Assembly: GCA_009929375.1 (NCBI GenBank)
Contig: SAAO01000018.1
Location: 1 to 64,000, forward strand
DNA length: 64,000 bases
Source: Bacteroidia bacterium
GTDB lineage: Bacteria > Bacteroidota > Bacteroidia > Bacteroidales > Paludibacteraceae
Reading direction: 5' to 3'
Notes under the pieces: generated by a model
The model's input: the letters and a program-made list of their open reading frames with translations, nothing else
Database searches by the model: none
What the model was told of the DNA's origin: nothing
Part shown: piece by piece, positions 1 through 8,361 of the stretch
How the letters are laid out: each line of letters starts with the position of its first letter
How positions within the stretch are numbered: the stretch's first letter is position 1
Position numbers and translations under genes: made by a program

Positions 1-121
1 TGGCGACATAAAGTTACTGAAATTCAGCGACTTTACCAAAATTCTATGCTGCTATTTTTATATAAATCAGCAAGTTATTATACTTGCGAAAGTTGAGTAT
101 CGTAATTTAATGAGGAACGGA
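1..121. other. Short intergenic stretch at left edge, downstream of rnfD
   Basis: This AT-rich stretch lies after the rnfD stop codon on the minus strand. It contains a 6-bp hairpin (GCAAGT at 70-75 with ACTTGC at 82-87). A minus-strand ATG at 9-7 opens a reading frame of only three codons before the window ends, which could be the next gene of the operon. No rnfG sequence can be recognised here. Confidence 0.4.
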
Positions 122-1090
122 TTATTTTTTCACTTTTTCACCAAACCTGCGTGGTTTGATATAAGTATTGATAAGCGGGGTAAAGGCATTCATAATCAGA
201 ATAGCAAACGATATTCCTTCGGGGTAAGCACCAAACGAACGTATTACAATAGTAATTACGCCAATACCAATACCATATACAATCATTCCACGTGGATTCA
301 TAGGCGATGTGGCATAATCAGTTGCCATATATATTGCTCCCAGCATCAATCCACCCGAAAGTAAATGAATCACCGGCGACCCGTACTCGGCAGGATTAGC
401 CCAATGAAGCAGGGCGGCCAGTACAAAAGCCGAAGCAAGTACCGACACAGGAATATGCCAGGTAATAATCTTTTTATAAAGCATATAAACCATACCGATA
501 AGAAGTGCTATCACCGAAATTTCACCCATTGACCCAAGTTTACGGTTTCCTGAGATTAAGTCGCTCAGCTGAGGTAATTCACCAAAATGACCTTTTAGCA
601 TTTCGAGGGTTGTAGCGCCTGTGGCAGCATCTAAGTACTCCAGTGAAAGTGGTTCGGGAGTTGGCCACGAGGTCATTTGCACGGGAAAGGAGATCAGCAA
701 AAACACACGACCCACCAAAGCCGGATTAAACGGATTATTTCCTAATCCGCCAAAGCTCATTTTACCAAGTCCAATGGCTACAAGCGAACCAATAACAATG
801 ATCCAGACAGGTAGGTTTGCCGGAAGATTAAATGCCAACAACAGCCCGGTAAGTGCTGCCGAACCGTCTAATACCGATGGTTCGGTTTTCATTAGAAACT
901 TTTGTATCAGATATTCAAAAAGCACACACGAAGCTACTGCAGTAAGCGTCACAACAAGTGCACCTAACCCGAAGAAATAAAAGCCCACCAAAAGTGCCGG
1001 TATCAGCGCAATTATCACACCGGTCATATTTTTGGCTATTGTGTCGCCGCCATGAATGTGTGGGGCGGGTGAAATAATTAATTTTTCCAT
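122..1090 (-). CDS. rnfD: Rnf electron transport complex subunit RnfD
   Basis: Integral membrane, flavin-carrying subunit of the Rnf complex (ferredoxin:NAD+ oxidoreductase, ion-pumping) in the inner membrane. The 322-residue product is almost entirely hydrophobic helices and has the usual RnfD/NqrB length. It carries the family hallmark TGATT near residues 157-161, where FMN is attached to Thr by a phosphoester bond in characterised members, and the conserved GGLGNNPFNPALVGR segment around residues 114-128. The N-terminus (PAPHIH) matches the family, supporting the ATG at 1090. It follows rnfC after about 146 bp in the same orientation and is the last rnf gene visible. Confidence 0.95.
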   Translation of the reverse strand: MEKLIISPAPHIHGGDTIAKNMTGVIIALIPALLVGFYFFGLGALVVTLTAVASCVLFEYLIQKFLMKTEPSVLDGSAALTGLLLAFNLPANLPVWIIVIGSLVAIGLGKMSFGGLGNNPFNPALVGRVFLLISFPVQMTSWPTPEPLSLEYLDAATGATTLEMLKGHFGELPQLSDLISGNRKLGSMGEISVIALLIGMVYMLYKKIITWHIPVSVLASAFVLAALLHWANPAEYGSPVIHLLSGGLMLGAIYMATDYATSPMNPRGMIVYGIGIGVITIVIRSFGAYPEGISFAILIMNAFTPLINTYIKPRRFGEKVKK

Positions 1091-1236
1091 AAAATTGCCT
1101 CAAGCCCAAAAGGGGAATTTGAAGTTAGTATTTTTATATGTTTATTATGACGATTTGCTGTGAGTGATTAGTGACTAGTGATTAGTAATCAGATCACCGC
1201 AATCGTAAATTGTAAGTAAATAAATTGTAAATGACT

Positions 1237-2571
1237 TTACTTTACAGTGGCCCTGCTCCTGATAATGCCTCCCACAGTGGTTTTCCCGTAGCGGATATAG
1301 TCGAGCAACGGACGATTCGAAGGACAGGTATAGCTACAGCTTCCGCATTCTATACAATCCATTACACGATCCTTTTCCATCTCTGGCCACATATTGCGTT
1401 CGCTCTGATTCATAAGCAGGAAGGGCTCCAGTCCCATCGGACAAACAGTCACACACTTGGTACAACGGATACAGTTTTTCATGGGTTTACGCACAGCTTC
1501 CTCGTCGCGTATAAACAACACACCCGCGCTTCCTTTGGCCATTGGCACGTTGAGGTTCATAAACGAGCGTCCCATCATTGGGCCACCACCCACAATTTTT
1601 CCTGTGCCTGCAGGAACACCGCCAGCTTCGTCCACTACATTTTGCAGATACACACCCAAACGAACCAGATAGTTCCCCGGATTAGGTGCATCTTTACCTG
1701 TAATGGTCATTACACGTTCTATCATGGGTTTGTTTTTCTGCACAGCTTCGTACACCGCAAAGGTAGTTCCCACATTTATTACCACAGCACCCACTTCAAT
1801 AGGAATACGTCCGCTGGGCACCTGACGACGAATAATAGCATCAATCAGTTGTTTTTCACCGCCCTGCGGATATTGCACTTTAAGCGCTTCCACTTCAATG
1901 CCGGGATAGTTTTTGGCCAGACTACTCAGATGTGCAATGGCATCTTTTTTATTGTTTTCGATACCGATAACCGCACGTTTCACTTCGAGTACTTTCATCA
2001 AAATGGTCACACCTACCAGTATTTCTTCACCTTTCTCAAGCATCAGCTGATGGTCGCAGGTAAGATACGACTCACACTCCACAGCATTGATAATAAGCAC
2101 ATCGGCTTTTTTACCCGGAGGAGGCGAAAGTTTTACATGCGCCGGGAAAGTAGCACCACCAAGTCCCACAATACCTGCATCTTTGATTTTTTCAAGAATT
2201 TCTTCCTTGCTCAGGTTGCAATCGCGTTTCAGTTCAGGACTGCGATCGATGGTATCGAGCCATTCGTCGCCATCCACATCAATAAATACCGCCTGACGTT
2301 TGTAGCCAGTAGCGTCGAGTTGCACATCGATTTTGGTCACTTTACCCGATACCGACGAGTGCACATTGGCCGAAATAAATCCATTGGCTTTACCAATAAG
2401 CTGACCTACTTTTACAAGTTCACCGCGTTTTACCACCGCTTCGGCAGGGGCACCAATATAATGCGACAACGGAATAACCACCTGCTTGGGAATGGCTGCT
2501 ACCTGAATTTTCTTTCCGGCCGAGAATTTGTTTTCTTTCGGGTGAATACCACCTATTCTGAATGTTTTCAT
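1237..2571 (-). CDS. rnfC: Rnf electron transport complex subunit RnfC
   Basis: Peripheral NADH-binding subunit of Rnf, passing electrons between NAD(H) and the iron-sulfur and flavin subunits. About 444 residues. A glycine-rich segment GIVGLGGATFP near residue 135 matches the NADH/FMN-binding fold shared with respiratory complex I NuoF. Two [4Fe-4S] motifs follow: CIRCTKCVTVCP from about C367 and CIECGSCSYTCP from about C406. The ATG at 2571 (MKTFRIGGIHP) is preferred over an in-frame TTG at 2586 because family members begin with this motif. A CCCCTAAAGGGG palindrome lies just upstream, between this gene and rnfB. Confidence 0.96.
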   Translation of the reverse strand: MKTFRIGGIHPKENKFSAGKKIQVAAIPKQVVIPLSHYIGAPAEAVVKRGELVKVGQLIGKANGFISANVHSSVSGKVTKIDVQLDATGYKRQAVFIDVDGDEWLDTIDRSPELKRDCNLSKEEILEKIKDAGIVGLGGATFPAHVKLSPPPGKKADVLIINAVECESYLTCDHQLMLEKGEEILVGVTILMKVLEVKRAVIGIENNKKDAIAHLSSLAKNYPGIEVEALKVQYPQGGEKQLIDAIIRRQVPSGRIPIEVGAVVINVGTTFAVYEAVQKNKPMIERVMTITGKDAPNPGNYLVRLGVYLQNVVDEAGGVPAGTGKIVGGGPMMGRSFMNLNVPMAKGSAGVLFIRDEEAVRKPMKNCIRCTKCVTVCPMGLEPFLLMNQSERNMWPEMEKDRVMDCIECGSCSYTCPSNRPLLDYIRYGKTTVGGIIRSRATVK

Positions 2572-2603
2572 GTTATTGTGACCCAAAAACCCTAAACCCC
2601 TGG

Positions 2604-2615
2604 CCCCTAAAGGGG
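2604..2615. repeat. CCCCTAAAGGGG dispersed palindrome, copy 1
   Basis: A 12-bp near-perfect palindrome in the rnfB-rnfC intergenic space, preceded by degenerate CCCTAAACCCC text. Exact copies recur at 9668-9679 and 60531-60542. It can form a short hairpin in RNA of either strand. Confidence 0.7.
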
Positions 2616-2691
2616 AACAAGAGATATTAGTGTAGGTTATATTATATTTTTCTTATTATAATCTCTAATTTCATTTACAGAAACCTGGTCT

Positions 2692-3546
2692 TTAAACCCC
2701 TTCAGAGGTTAGGGGTTCTTTTACTTTGCGGGGTGGGAAGTTCAACTCCACAATGGCGTTGGTCGGACATACTTCGACGCATTTGCGGCAAAGCTTACAT
2801 TTGTCGTCGTGGATAAATGCCAGATTGTTGGTGATGGTAATGGCGTCGTGCGGACAAACCTGTTCGCATTTGGTACAGGCAATACAACTTACACTGCACG
2901 ATTTTTTGGCTACATGGCCTTTGTCTTCATTGCGACAGTTTACAAAAATACGACGCGATTTGGGACCTTTCTTGCGGATTTCAATCAACAGTTTCGGGCA
3001 GGCACGCACACAGGCGCCGCACGAAGTACATTTATCTTCGTCCACTTCGGGTATTTTGGTGATAGGATTTACTTTGATGGCATCGAACTCGCACGATACT
3101 TCGCAGTCGCCAAGTCCGAGGCAGCCCCACGAGCAGCCTGTTTCGCCGCTATAAAGGTTGTGGGCAATAAAACAGTGTTTTACACCATCGTATTCGTTCA
3201 TGCGCGGACGATTATCGCAGGTTCCGCCGCAGCGAACCACAGCCACAGTTGGTGCTGTGACAGCCACTGTTTTTCCAAGTATGGAAGCTACAGCCTGCAT
3301 GGTATCGTTTCCGCCTACAGGACAGTTAAGTCCGTCGAGCGTATCGGAGCTTACACAAGCATTGGCAAAGCCGCGACAGCCCGGAAAACCGCAACCTCCA
3401 CAGTTGGCCGCAGGGAGCGCAGCCTCTACTTCGTCGATACGCGGATCCTCGTATACATAGAATTTTTTGGCTACAAAATAAAGAATAATGGCCGATGCAG
3501 CACCCACTATTCCCAGTGTGAGTAACGAAATAAGAATCAGATTCAT
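2692..3546 (-). CDS. rnfB: Rnf electron transport complex subunit RnfB
   Basis: Ferredoxin-like iron-sulfur subunit, the likely entry point for electrons from reduced ferredoxin. 284 residues. An N-terminal membrane helix (about residues 3-25) anchors it. The Fe-S domain follows with C49-x2-C52-x4-C57-x17-C75, then a CSWGCLGLGDCEVSC segment and 8Fe-8S type motifs (CTSCGACVRACP, CIACTKCEQVCP, CKLCRKCVEVCP). This many clusters is normal for long bacterial RnfB proteins. It sits between rseC (35 bp upstream) and rnfC, in operon orientation. The C-terminal codons overlap a palindromic CCCCTTCAG..GGGG stretch of the same flavour as the dispersed palindromes. Confidence 0.96.
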   Translation of the reverse strand: MNLILISLLTLGIVGAASAIILYFVAKKFYVYEDPRIDEVEAALPAANCGGCGFPGCRGFANACVSSDTLDGLNCPVGGNDTMQAVASILGKTVAVTAPTVAVVRCGGTCDNRPRMNEYDGVKHCFIAHNLYSGETGCSWGCLGLGDCEVSCEFDAIKVNPITKIPEVDEDKCTSCGACVRACPKLLIEIRKKGPKSRRIFVNCRNEDKGHVAKKSCSVSCIACTKCEQVCPHDAITITNNLAFIHDDKCKLCRKCVEVCPTNAIVELNFPPRKVKEPLTSEGV

Positions 3547-3581
3547 CTTGTTTTATTTTTACTAAAAAAAAGTTCTTGGGC

Positions 3582-3995
3582 TTATTTCTTCTCAATTTTA
3601 AACTGTAGTTTCTTCTTCAGTTTCTTATTAAAAAGAGATAGTATTATAAAATATGGAATAAGCAGGGCTAGTGAAATGGTTCCTGAAACCGCTTCGTTGG
3701 GGACAAAGTCACGCAAAACAAACAATGAAGTGAGTATAAGAACGAAAGGAATGACGAATGCCAGAAGTACAGCAAACAAACCTGTAGAGCTTTCGCCCAC
3801 AATATCGACCATGTCACCGACTTTGAGTGAAGTATCGTCACTTTCCACATCTATGAATTTTTCGTCCATGTCGGCGGCGGTACATGCTCCCTTTGCGTGG
3901 CACGAGCTACATGCCGACATCTGGATAATCTGTACCTGTATCTGTGTACCTTCGATGCGGGTGATGTAGCCGCTATGTTCAATTTTTTGACTCAT
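3582..3995 (-). CDS. rseC: RseC/MucC family positive regulator (SoxR-reducing system protein)
   Basis: Membrane protein of the RseC/MucC family, which commonly heads rnf operons in Bacteroidota. In Proteobacteria, RseC with Rnf keeps SoxR reduced; its exact role here is not known. 137 residues: an N-terminal soluble part with a cysteine motif C-x2-C-x5-C (SACSSCHAKGAC), then two hydrophobic helices (roughly residues 70-90 and 100-120) and a lysine-rich tail. The ATG at 3995 (MSQKIEHSG) is chosen because a longer frame from 4070 would start upstream of the promoter at 4025-4056. First gene of the rnf operon. Confidence 0.88.
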   Translation of the reverse strand: MSQKIEHSGYITRIEGTQIQVQIIQMSACSSCHAKGACTAADMDEKFIDVESDDTSLKVGDMVDIVGESSTGLFAVLLAFVIPFVLILTSLFVLRDFVPNEAVSGTISLALLIPYFIILSLFNKKLKKKLQFKIEKK

Positions 3996-4024
3996 TTTGT
4001 AATGTGGACATTGCAATTTCGAGG

Positions 4025-4056
4025 CAAAAGTAACTATTATTTGGTATTGCATCAAA
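4025..4056 (-). promoter_or_regulatory. Bacteroidota-type promoter of the rseC-rnf operon
   Basis: On the minus strand a TTTG -33 element (4056-4053) is followed by exactly 20 bp and a TACTTTTG -7 element (4032-4025), matching the TTG-N19/20-TAnnTTTG consensus of Bacteroidota sigma factor. Transcription would start near 4018, leaving a leader of about 20 nt before the rseC ATG at 3995. Confidence 0.8.
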
Positions 4057-4388
4057 TTATCGACAGGCAATTTTTTGTCAAAAAAACTGCCTCATATTAC
4101 ATCTGACTGATATTTAGCTGTATAAAGATACCGAAGATTTGCAGAAATTGCAGAATTTAAAGATTTTTTGCACAAAAAAGTCATCGTTGCGCATAAACAA
4201 TTTCTTACTATTCATTGTTATTCAGCATTTTCACATTTGAAACATGATTTTTGTAAGGTAGCTAACGTATTCAAACAAACCTGACAGCTTCTGAAAACCT
4301 GCTAAGTCCTGAGCTCAGATAATATAATTTACTTATCATGCAGATTGGTTTTCAGTGTTGTACGGTAAAAAAAAAAAATGATCAAAAT

Positions 4389-4530
4389 GAGATCTCTCAC
4401 TCCGTTCGAGATGACAATTAGGTAGTTATATATCCGGGAGTGGGCAGGTTGGCGGCTCCACCGCCAACCTGCCCACTCCTAACCAAATTCTTCACAGAGT
4501 GCTGTCATTCAGACCGAAGCGAAGAATCCA
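4389..4530. repeat. Composite intergenic repeat with perfect 19-bp inverted repeat
   Basis: The core is a perfect inverted repeat, left arm 4437-4455 and right arm 4461-4479, GC-rich, with the 5-nt loop CTCCA. It is flanked on the left by GATCTCTCACTCCGTTCGAG (4391-4410) and on the right by GTCATTCAGACCGAAGCGAA (4503-4522). Both flanks look like interspersed repeats I know from other Bacteroidota genomes. No transposase is present, so this could be a small non-autonomous element or a strong RNA hairpin. Confidence 0.6.
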
Positions 4531-4840
4531 ATGATTTTCACCGGACAACAATAATTGTTTTCTGAAAGTCGCCAGCCATATATTTTCAGGGGCTAACCCT
4601 ATTATGACAACCGCTCGGTTCTCTTTCACACAGGCTTCCGGATGTTAAAGCTCCGACTGCGGATAAAAAACAATCGCCTGCAGATAAAAAAGTTCCGGTC
4701 GTTTATATTTATACTGCGCGAAGCTATCTAAAACAACCGTCAATCTGTATAAAAGTGTGGGTAAACCATATAAAAACGTAAAGATATTCGATATAAATGC
4801 ATAAATGTATAACTATAAAGCATATTAAAACATGTATTTA

Positions 4841-5012
4841 AGTTATATGATATAGCTTTTGAGTATAAACCTTGATACATTGAAGTTATATGATATAACC
4901 TTTGAGTATAATTTTCAATACTTTAATGTTATACAATATAGCTTTTAAGTATAAAGTTCAATGCTTTAATGTTGTACGATATGGCATTTGAGTATAATAT
5001 TTCTGTTACTGA
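4841..5012. repeat. Four degenerate 43-bp tandem repeats
   Basis: Units begin at 4841, 4884, 4927 and 4970, an exact 43-bp period. Each shares the core GTTATATGATATAGCTTTTG (with changes) followed by AGTATAA and an AT-rich tail. The period is close to four turns of B-DNA, so equivalent sites would sit on the same face of the helix. The array ends 110 bp before the HTH gene at 5123 and could be an operator or iteron-like array for it. It is not a CRISPR: repeats are contiguous, with no unique spacers. Confidence 0.75.
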
Positions 5013-5122
5013 GTATAATTTCCGCCGGTAATTTGTAAATACTTCACTCATTTCCACTATATTTGGAGCCATATAAATGAATCATCGAACTTTTTTTAAT
5101 CATCCTTAAATCAAACAGAAAA

Positions 5123-5488
5123 ATGAATGTCCTGAAACCCATGCCTCACAATGGTAAGTTATTTGAGAGTTACGCTCTAAGTCACAACTTCAACAGATCG
5201 GAACTATCGCGAGCCCTGTCGAGAAACGTCAACACAGTTTACAGATACGCCAACAGTCCATCGCTACAAATGCGCATAATGTGGAATCTGAGCCTGCTTA
5301 TGAAACATAACTTTCTGGGAGATCTGGCCAACAAGCTGGAAATTGACTTTGAAACTCCAAAGGAAATTGAACTGAAAGCAAAAATTGAGAAGCTGGAAGG
5401 CGATATTCAGGAGTATAAAAGAGTACTGCTGACAAAAGATGCCGAAATTGAAGGCTACCGAATGGCAATGAAGAACATCAGAATATAA
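5123..5488 (+). CDS. Small HTH-like protein with C-terminal coiled coil, unknown role
   Basis: A 121-residue cytoplasmic protein with no signal peptide. Residues about 22-45 (FNRSELSRALSRNVNTVYRY) read as a helix-turn-helix of the Cro/XRE type. A central basic/hydrophobic segment follows. Residues about 78-112 form a charged heptad-like stretch (KAKIEKLEGDIQEYKRVLL) likely to be a dimerising coiled coil. I infer a small DNA-binding regulator; no named family is recognised. It stands alone, preceded by a tandem-repeat array and followed by a strong hairpin, so it is probably a monocistronic unit that may act on the repeats. Confidence 0.7.
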   Translation: MNVLKPMPHNGKLFESYALSHNFNRSELSRALSRNVNTVYRYANSPSLQMRIMWNLSLLMKHNFLGDLANKLEIDFETPKEIELKAKIEKLEGDIQEYKRVLLTKDAEIEGYRMAMKNIRI

Positions 5489-5493
5489 ATGAG

Positions 5494-5535
5494 CAGGAGG
5501 CTGTGCCACGAAAGAAATCCGGACACAGCCTCCTG
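5494..5535 (+). terminator. Hairpin terminator after the HTH gene
   Basis: A perfect 12-bp stem, CAGGAGGCTGTG at 5494-5505 with CACAGCCTCCTG at 5524-5535, and an 18-nt loop, starts five bases after the stop codon. A weak T-rich run follows. Confidence 0.65.
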
Positions 5536-5637
5536 GCTAAATTTAATGTTTTTCGACATTTTATTTATTTAAAGTACAATCAAATATCTACCCGAAAGGA
5601 GCAATTGATATGCTTGAAATATCTGTATTTACTGAAT

Positions 5638-6450
5638 CTATCTTTTAAAGCATCTGTCAAAAAAAAGTAATTGATAATTGATTGCATTTGTCCAGTATTG
5701 CCAGTTGTGAGCGCCCGGACGTTCGGTGTAGTCGTGGTCAATTTTCAGATCCACAAGTTTATGATGGAGCTGAGAATTAATCTCATAGAAGAAATCATCC
5801 ACACCACATTCAATTGTCAGATTCAAATCTTTGTTTTTTAAATCTGTAACCATACTCATTACAGAGTATTTATTCCATTCCTGCTGATTGTTTTCAAAAA
5901 CGCCAATACGCTTATCAATGTCGTAATTGTTTTTAATAGAAAGTAAATCCACACCGCCACTCATGCTTCCGGCATTGGCAAAAATATCCTTATTGCGAAT
6001 TGCCAGATAGAGTGCACCATGCCCTCCCATACTCAATCCGGTAATGGCTCGTGCAGTGCGATCAGGTATAGTTGAATAACGCGAATCAATATAAGGTAAT
6101 AACTCTCGTGTGATATGAGTTTCGTACTGAAAAGCGGGATCGATGGGACTATCGAAATACCACGAACTAAAACCACCATCGGGACATACAAGTATAAGTT
6201 GGTGTTTGGTAGCTAAATTTTTAATAGAGGGAACTGTAGTTATCCATTTGGCATAATTATCACTGTAGCCATGAAGTAAAAAAACCAAAGGATAATGTTT
6301 CTTTTTTGAATAGTTATCGGGCAACACCACAACCGACTTTACTTCTTTTTTCATTTTTGCTGAATAAACAGCAATCGTATCAACCTGTTGTCGCGAAAAT
6401 GCCAACTGCCCTACAAATAATAAAACTAAAAATAGATTTAATCGCTTCAT
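5638..6450 (-). CDS. Secreted esterase of the putative esterase D / feruloyl esterase type
   Basis: Alpha/beta-hydrolase (PF00756-like putative esterase). The mature part of the 270-residue protein shows an oxyanion-loop motif LLHGYSDN near residue 60, the nucleophile elbow GLSMGG with Ser140, a likely acid at Asp218/219 (GVDD) and His248 (PGAHNW). An N-terminal signal peptide (MKRLNLFLVLLFVGQLAFS) directs export, so it should act in the periplasm or outside on ester-linked substrates such as acylated glycans. The substrate cannot be read. The ATG at 6450 is preferred over 6504 because it gives a proper signal peptide and avoids overlap with the upstream gene, which ends at 6482. Confidence 0.87.
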   Translation of the reverse strand: MKRLNLFLVLLFVGQLAFSRQQVDTIAVYSAKMKKEVKSVVVLPDNYSKKKHYPLVFLLHGYSDNYAKWITTVPSIKNLATKHQLILVCPDGGFSSWYFDSPIDPAFQYETHITRELLPYIDSRYSTIPDRTARAITGLSMGGHGALYLAIRNKDIFANAGSMSGGVDLLSIKNNYDIDKRIGVFENNQQEWNKYSVMSMVTDLKNKDLNLTIECGVDDFFYEINSQLHHKLVDLKIDHDYTERPGAHNWQYWTNAINYQLLFFDRCFKR

Positions 6451-6481
6451 ATATATTTTTTTACTCACTTTTTTCAACCTG

Positions 6482-8302
6482 CTATTTCGAGTTCTTCGAC
6501 CCATCCTTTATAAGTTCGGCCGGTTTTTGTTTCAGTAGCGGGAGTTCGGTGATATTCCATTTTTCCTCAAATTCCCAGTTGGCCCGCAAAGTAAGTTTTT
6601 TGTGATAATAGTACACCTGTTCCGGCTGGGTACGCGTTTCGATATTGCCCGTATCCCACTTTCCGTTACGGTTGCGATCGATAAAAGCACGTACATAAAA
6701 GTCGCCGGGTTTAAGATATTCGAACAAAGTACCGTTCTTTACAGCCGGCTTTGTTTGCAGCACATTGTCCTTTGTGTCGAGAAGCTGAAATACCACAAGC
6801 GAATCGAAAACTTCGGTTGAAAACTTCAACGAAGAATATTCGTCGAGCGATTTTATTTTTATTTGCCCTTTGTACTTGTCCGAAACCAGATTGTATATGC
6901 TTTTGAAGGCTGCCGAATCCACATTCAGTTCGTAACTTTTCTCGGGCTCCCATTTATATTTCAGAGCGTAAACCATATCGGTGGAATCGTGAGCTACCCA
7001 GCTATATTGCAAAGGCCTGAAAGTACTGTCAACTTTTTCTGCAAGCTGAATTTTAGTCAGGTCGAAAGCACTGACAGGTGCATCGAATTTGAAAAAAACC
7101 GGATTATATACGTCGAATGAACCTGACGCATTGGTCGAAAACTTATAGGCCTGAACAGGCGCAGGAGTTGTGGCTTTTTTGCCGCGACCTCCGGTTTTGG
7201 GTTTACGCATAAACACACTTAAAGTGTCGGTTTGCGGCACCAGATTGAACAGCGAATCTGTTTTCATATAGGTTACAACCATATCGAGCGTGTCAGTTTT
7301 GATTACAGCCGAGTCGGTTAACCAATAAGTCAGCGTATCGCGATTGGCACTTTGCTGAAGAATATGACGATCGATCCAGTCGAAATTGATAGGTTTAATT
7401 TCAGGGAGTTCGGCAAGCGCAGTATTGAAAAACATTTTAAAAGAATGTTCCTGCATGCGTTCGGTTTTTACCAGATACTGACGTTTTTTTTCTTCTTTAA
7501 AAAACTGCAACAGTAAATCGTTGGGCAAAAAACGGGTACCGTTATAGGTACGAATACTGTCAATGGTCAACGAATCGAGCCATACAGTATCCATCATTTC
7601 CTCGATACGGAAAGTGGGAGTGAAAACCGAGTCGGTAAATGCCAGACCCTCACCCGGCTGAAAGAAGAAATCCTTATTGCTGTCGCCAAGTGCATATACT
7701 TTATATGTACCGGCTTTTATATTATCAATCACAAAATTGCCATTTTCGTCGGTACGACCAATACGCATAAATGGTTTCATAAAAAAGCCGCGCTCGTCGT
7801 CAACTTTATAAATACCGACTACAACGCCTGAAAGCGGATTCAGATCGGCAGCATTGATTACCTTACCCGAAATCTGAAGCGTATCAATTTCGTTTCCTGT
7901 TGAAAAAGAGAAGCGGTAATTTTTGAGCGGATTTTTCTCATTCAGATCCACTATGGCATTTCCGAAGTTGATGGTATAAGTAGTGCTATCCACTAAATCT
8001 TCTTCAAATTGCACAGTCACAATGCGGGCATTACCCTTCACTTCGGGTTGACGAAGCTGAGGTGGTGAAATCAGCACATTGTCGCTGGCTTTTTCGATAC
8101 TGATATTTTCATCAAAATGAATGACGATTTCCTTCTTTTTGAAATTCAACGCACCATTCAACGGTGTCGTCTTTGTTACTTTGGGAGGAGTTTCGTCCTT
8201 AGCACCGCCGGTTGGTCCCTGCCCTTTGTTGGCACAGGAATGAACCACCAAACCAATCAGCACAATAACTGCAACTGTATATATTTTACTTAACAACTTC
8301 AT
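6482..8302 (-). CDS. Ig-like (Big_5) domain lipoprotein
   Basis: A 606-residue lipoprotein of a family widespread in Bacteroidota. The lipobox VVHSC places the lipidated Cys at residue 23. After a glycine-rich linker comes an Ig-like domain of the SbsA/Big_5 type (about residues 38-135, starting ETPPKVTKTTPLNGA), then a carboxypeptidase-regulatory-like beta-sandwich (about 145-225, GKVINAADLNPLSGVVVGI). The rest is long beta-rich sequence ending in a conserved FYVRAFIDRNRNGKWD segment. Role unknown; probably a structural surface or periplasmic lipoprotein. It is the middle gene of a minus-strand run with the DUF2851 gene and the esterase. Confidence 0.82.
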   Translation of the reverse strand: MKLLSKIYTVAVIVLIGLVVHSCANKGQGPTGGAKDETPPKVTKTTPLNGALNFKKKEIVIHFDENISIEKASDNVLISPPQLRQPEVKGNARIVTVQFEEDLVDSTTYTINFGNAIVDLNEKNPLKNYRFSFSTGNEIDTLQISGKVINAADLNPLSGVVVGIYKVDDERGFFMKPFMRIGRTDENGNFVIDNIKAGTYKVYALGDSNKDFFFQPGEGLAFTDSVFTPTFRIEEMMDTVWLDSLTIDSIRTYNGTRFLPNDLLLQFFKEEKKRQYLVKTERMQEHSFKMFFNTALAELPEIKPINFDWIDRHILQQSANRDTLTYWLTDSAVIKTDTLDMVVTYMKTDSLFNLVPQTDTLSVFMRKPKTGGRGKKATTPAPVQAYKFSTNASGSFDVYNPVFFKFDAPVSAFDLTKIQLAEKVDSTFRPLQYSWVAHDSTDMVYALKYKWEPEKSYELNVDSAAFKSIYNLVSDKYKGQIKIKSLDEYSSLKFSTEVFDSLVVFQLLDTKDNVLQTKPAVKNGTLFEYLKPGDFYVRAFIDRNRNGKWDTGNIETRTQPEQVYYYHKKLTLRANWEFEEKWNITELPLLKQKPAELIKDGSKNSK

Positions 8303-8361
8303 TTCTTTTCTATCAATTATAAATATTTAATTGTTAACTATGCATTGTCAATTATGCATTA

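Larger units (their letters stand above)
4057..5122. other. Gene-free AT-rich region with repeats
   Basis: About 1.1 kb without a credible reading frame. It holds a composite repeat with a perfect 19-bp palindrome (4389-4530) and four 43-bp tandem repeats (4841-5012), listed separately. The rest is AT-rich with homopolymer runs. No RNA gene was recognised. Confidence 0.6.

Noticed and set aside
2572-2586. TTG start extending rnfC by five codons
   Set aside because: The ATG at 2571 begins the conserved N-terminus; the extension is not family-like.
1231-2595. A 454-codon plus-strand frame opposite rnfC
   Set aside because: It mirrors rnfC, is rich in His, Phe and Thr as expected of an antisense shadow, and has no domain signature.
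4841-5012. Possible CRISPR array
   Set aside because: The 43-bp units are contiguous and degenerate along their whole length, with no constant repeat and unique spacers, and no cas genes are nearby.
8303-8361. Repeated TCAATTATGCATTATCAACT-like text
   Set aside because: Short low-complexity filler common between Bacteroidota genes; no defined ends or structure.
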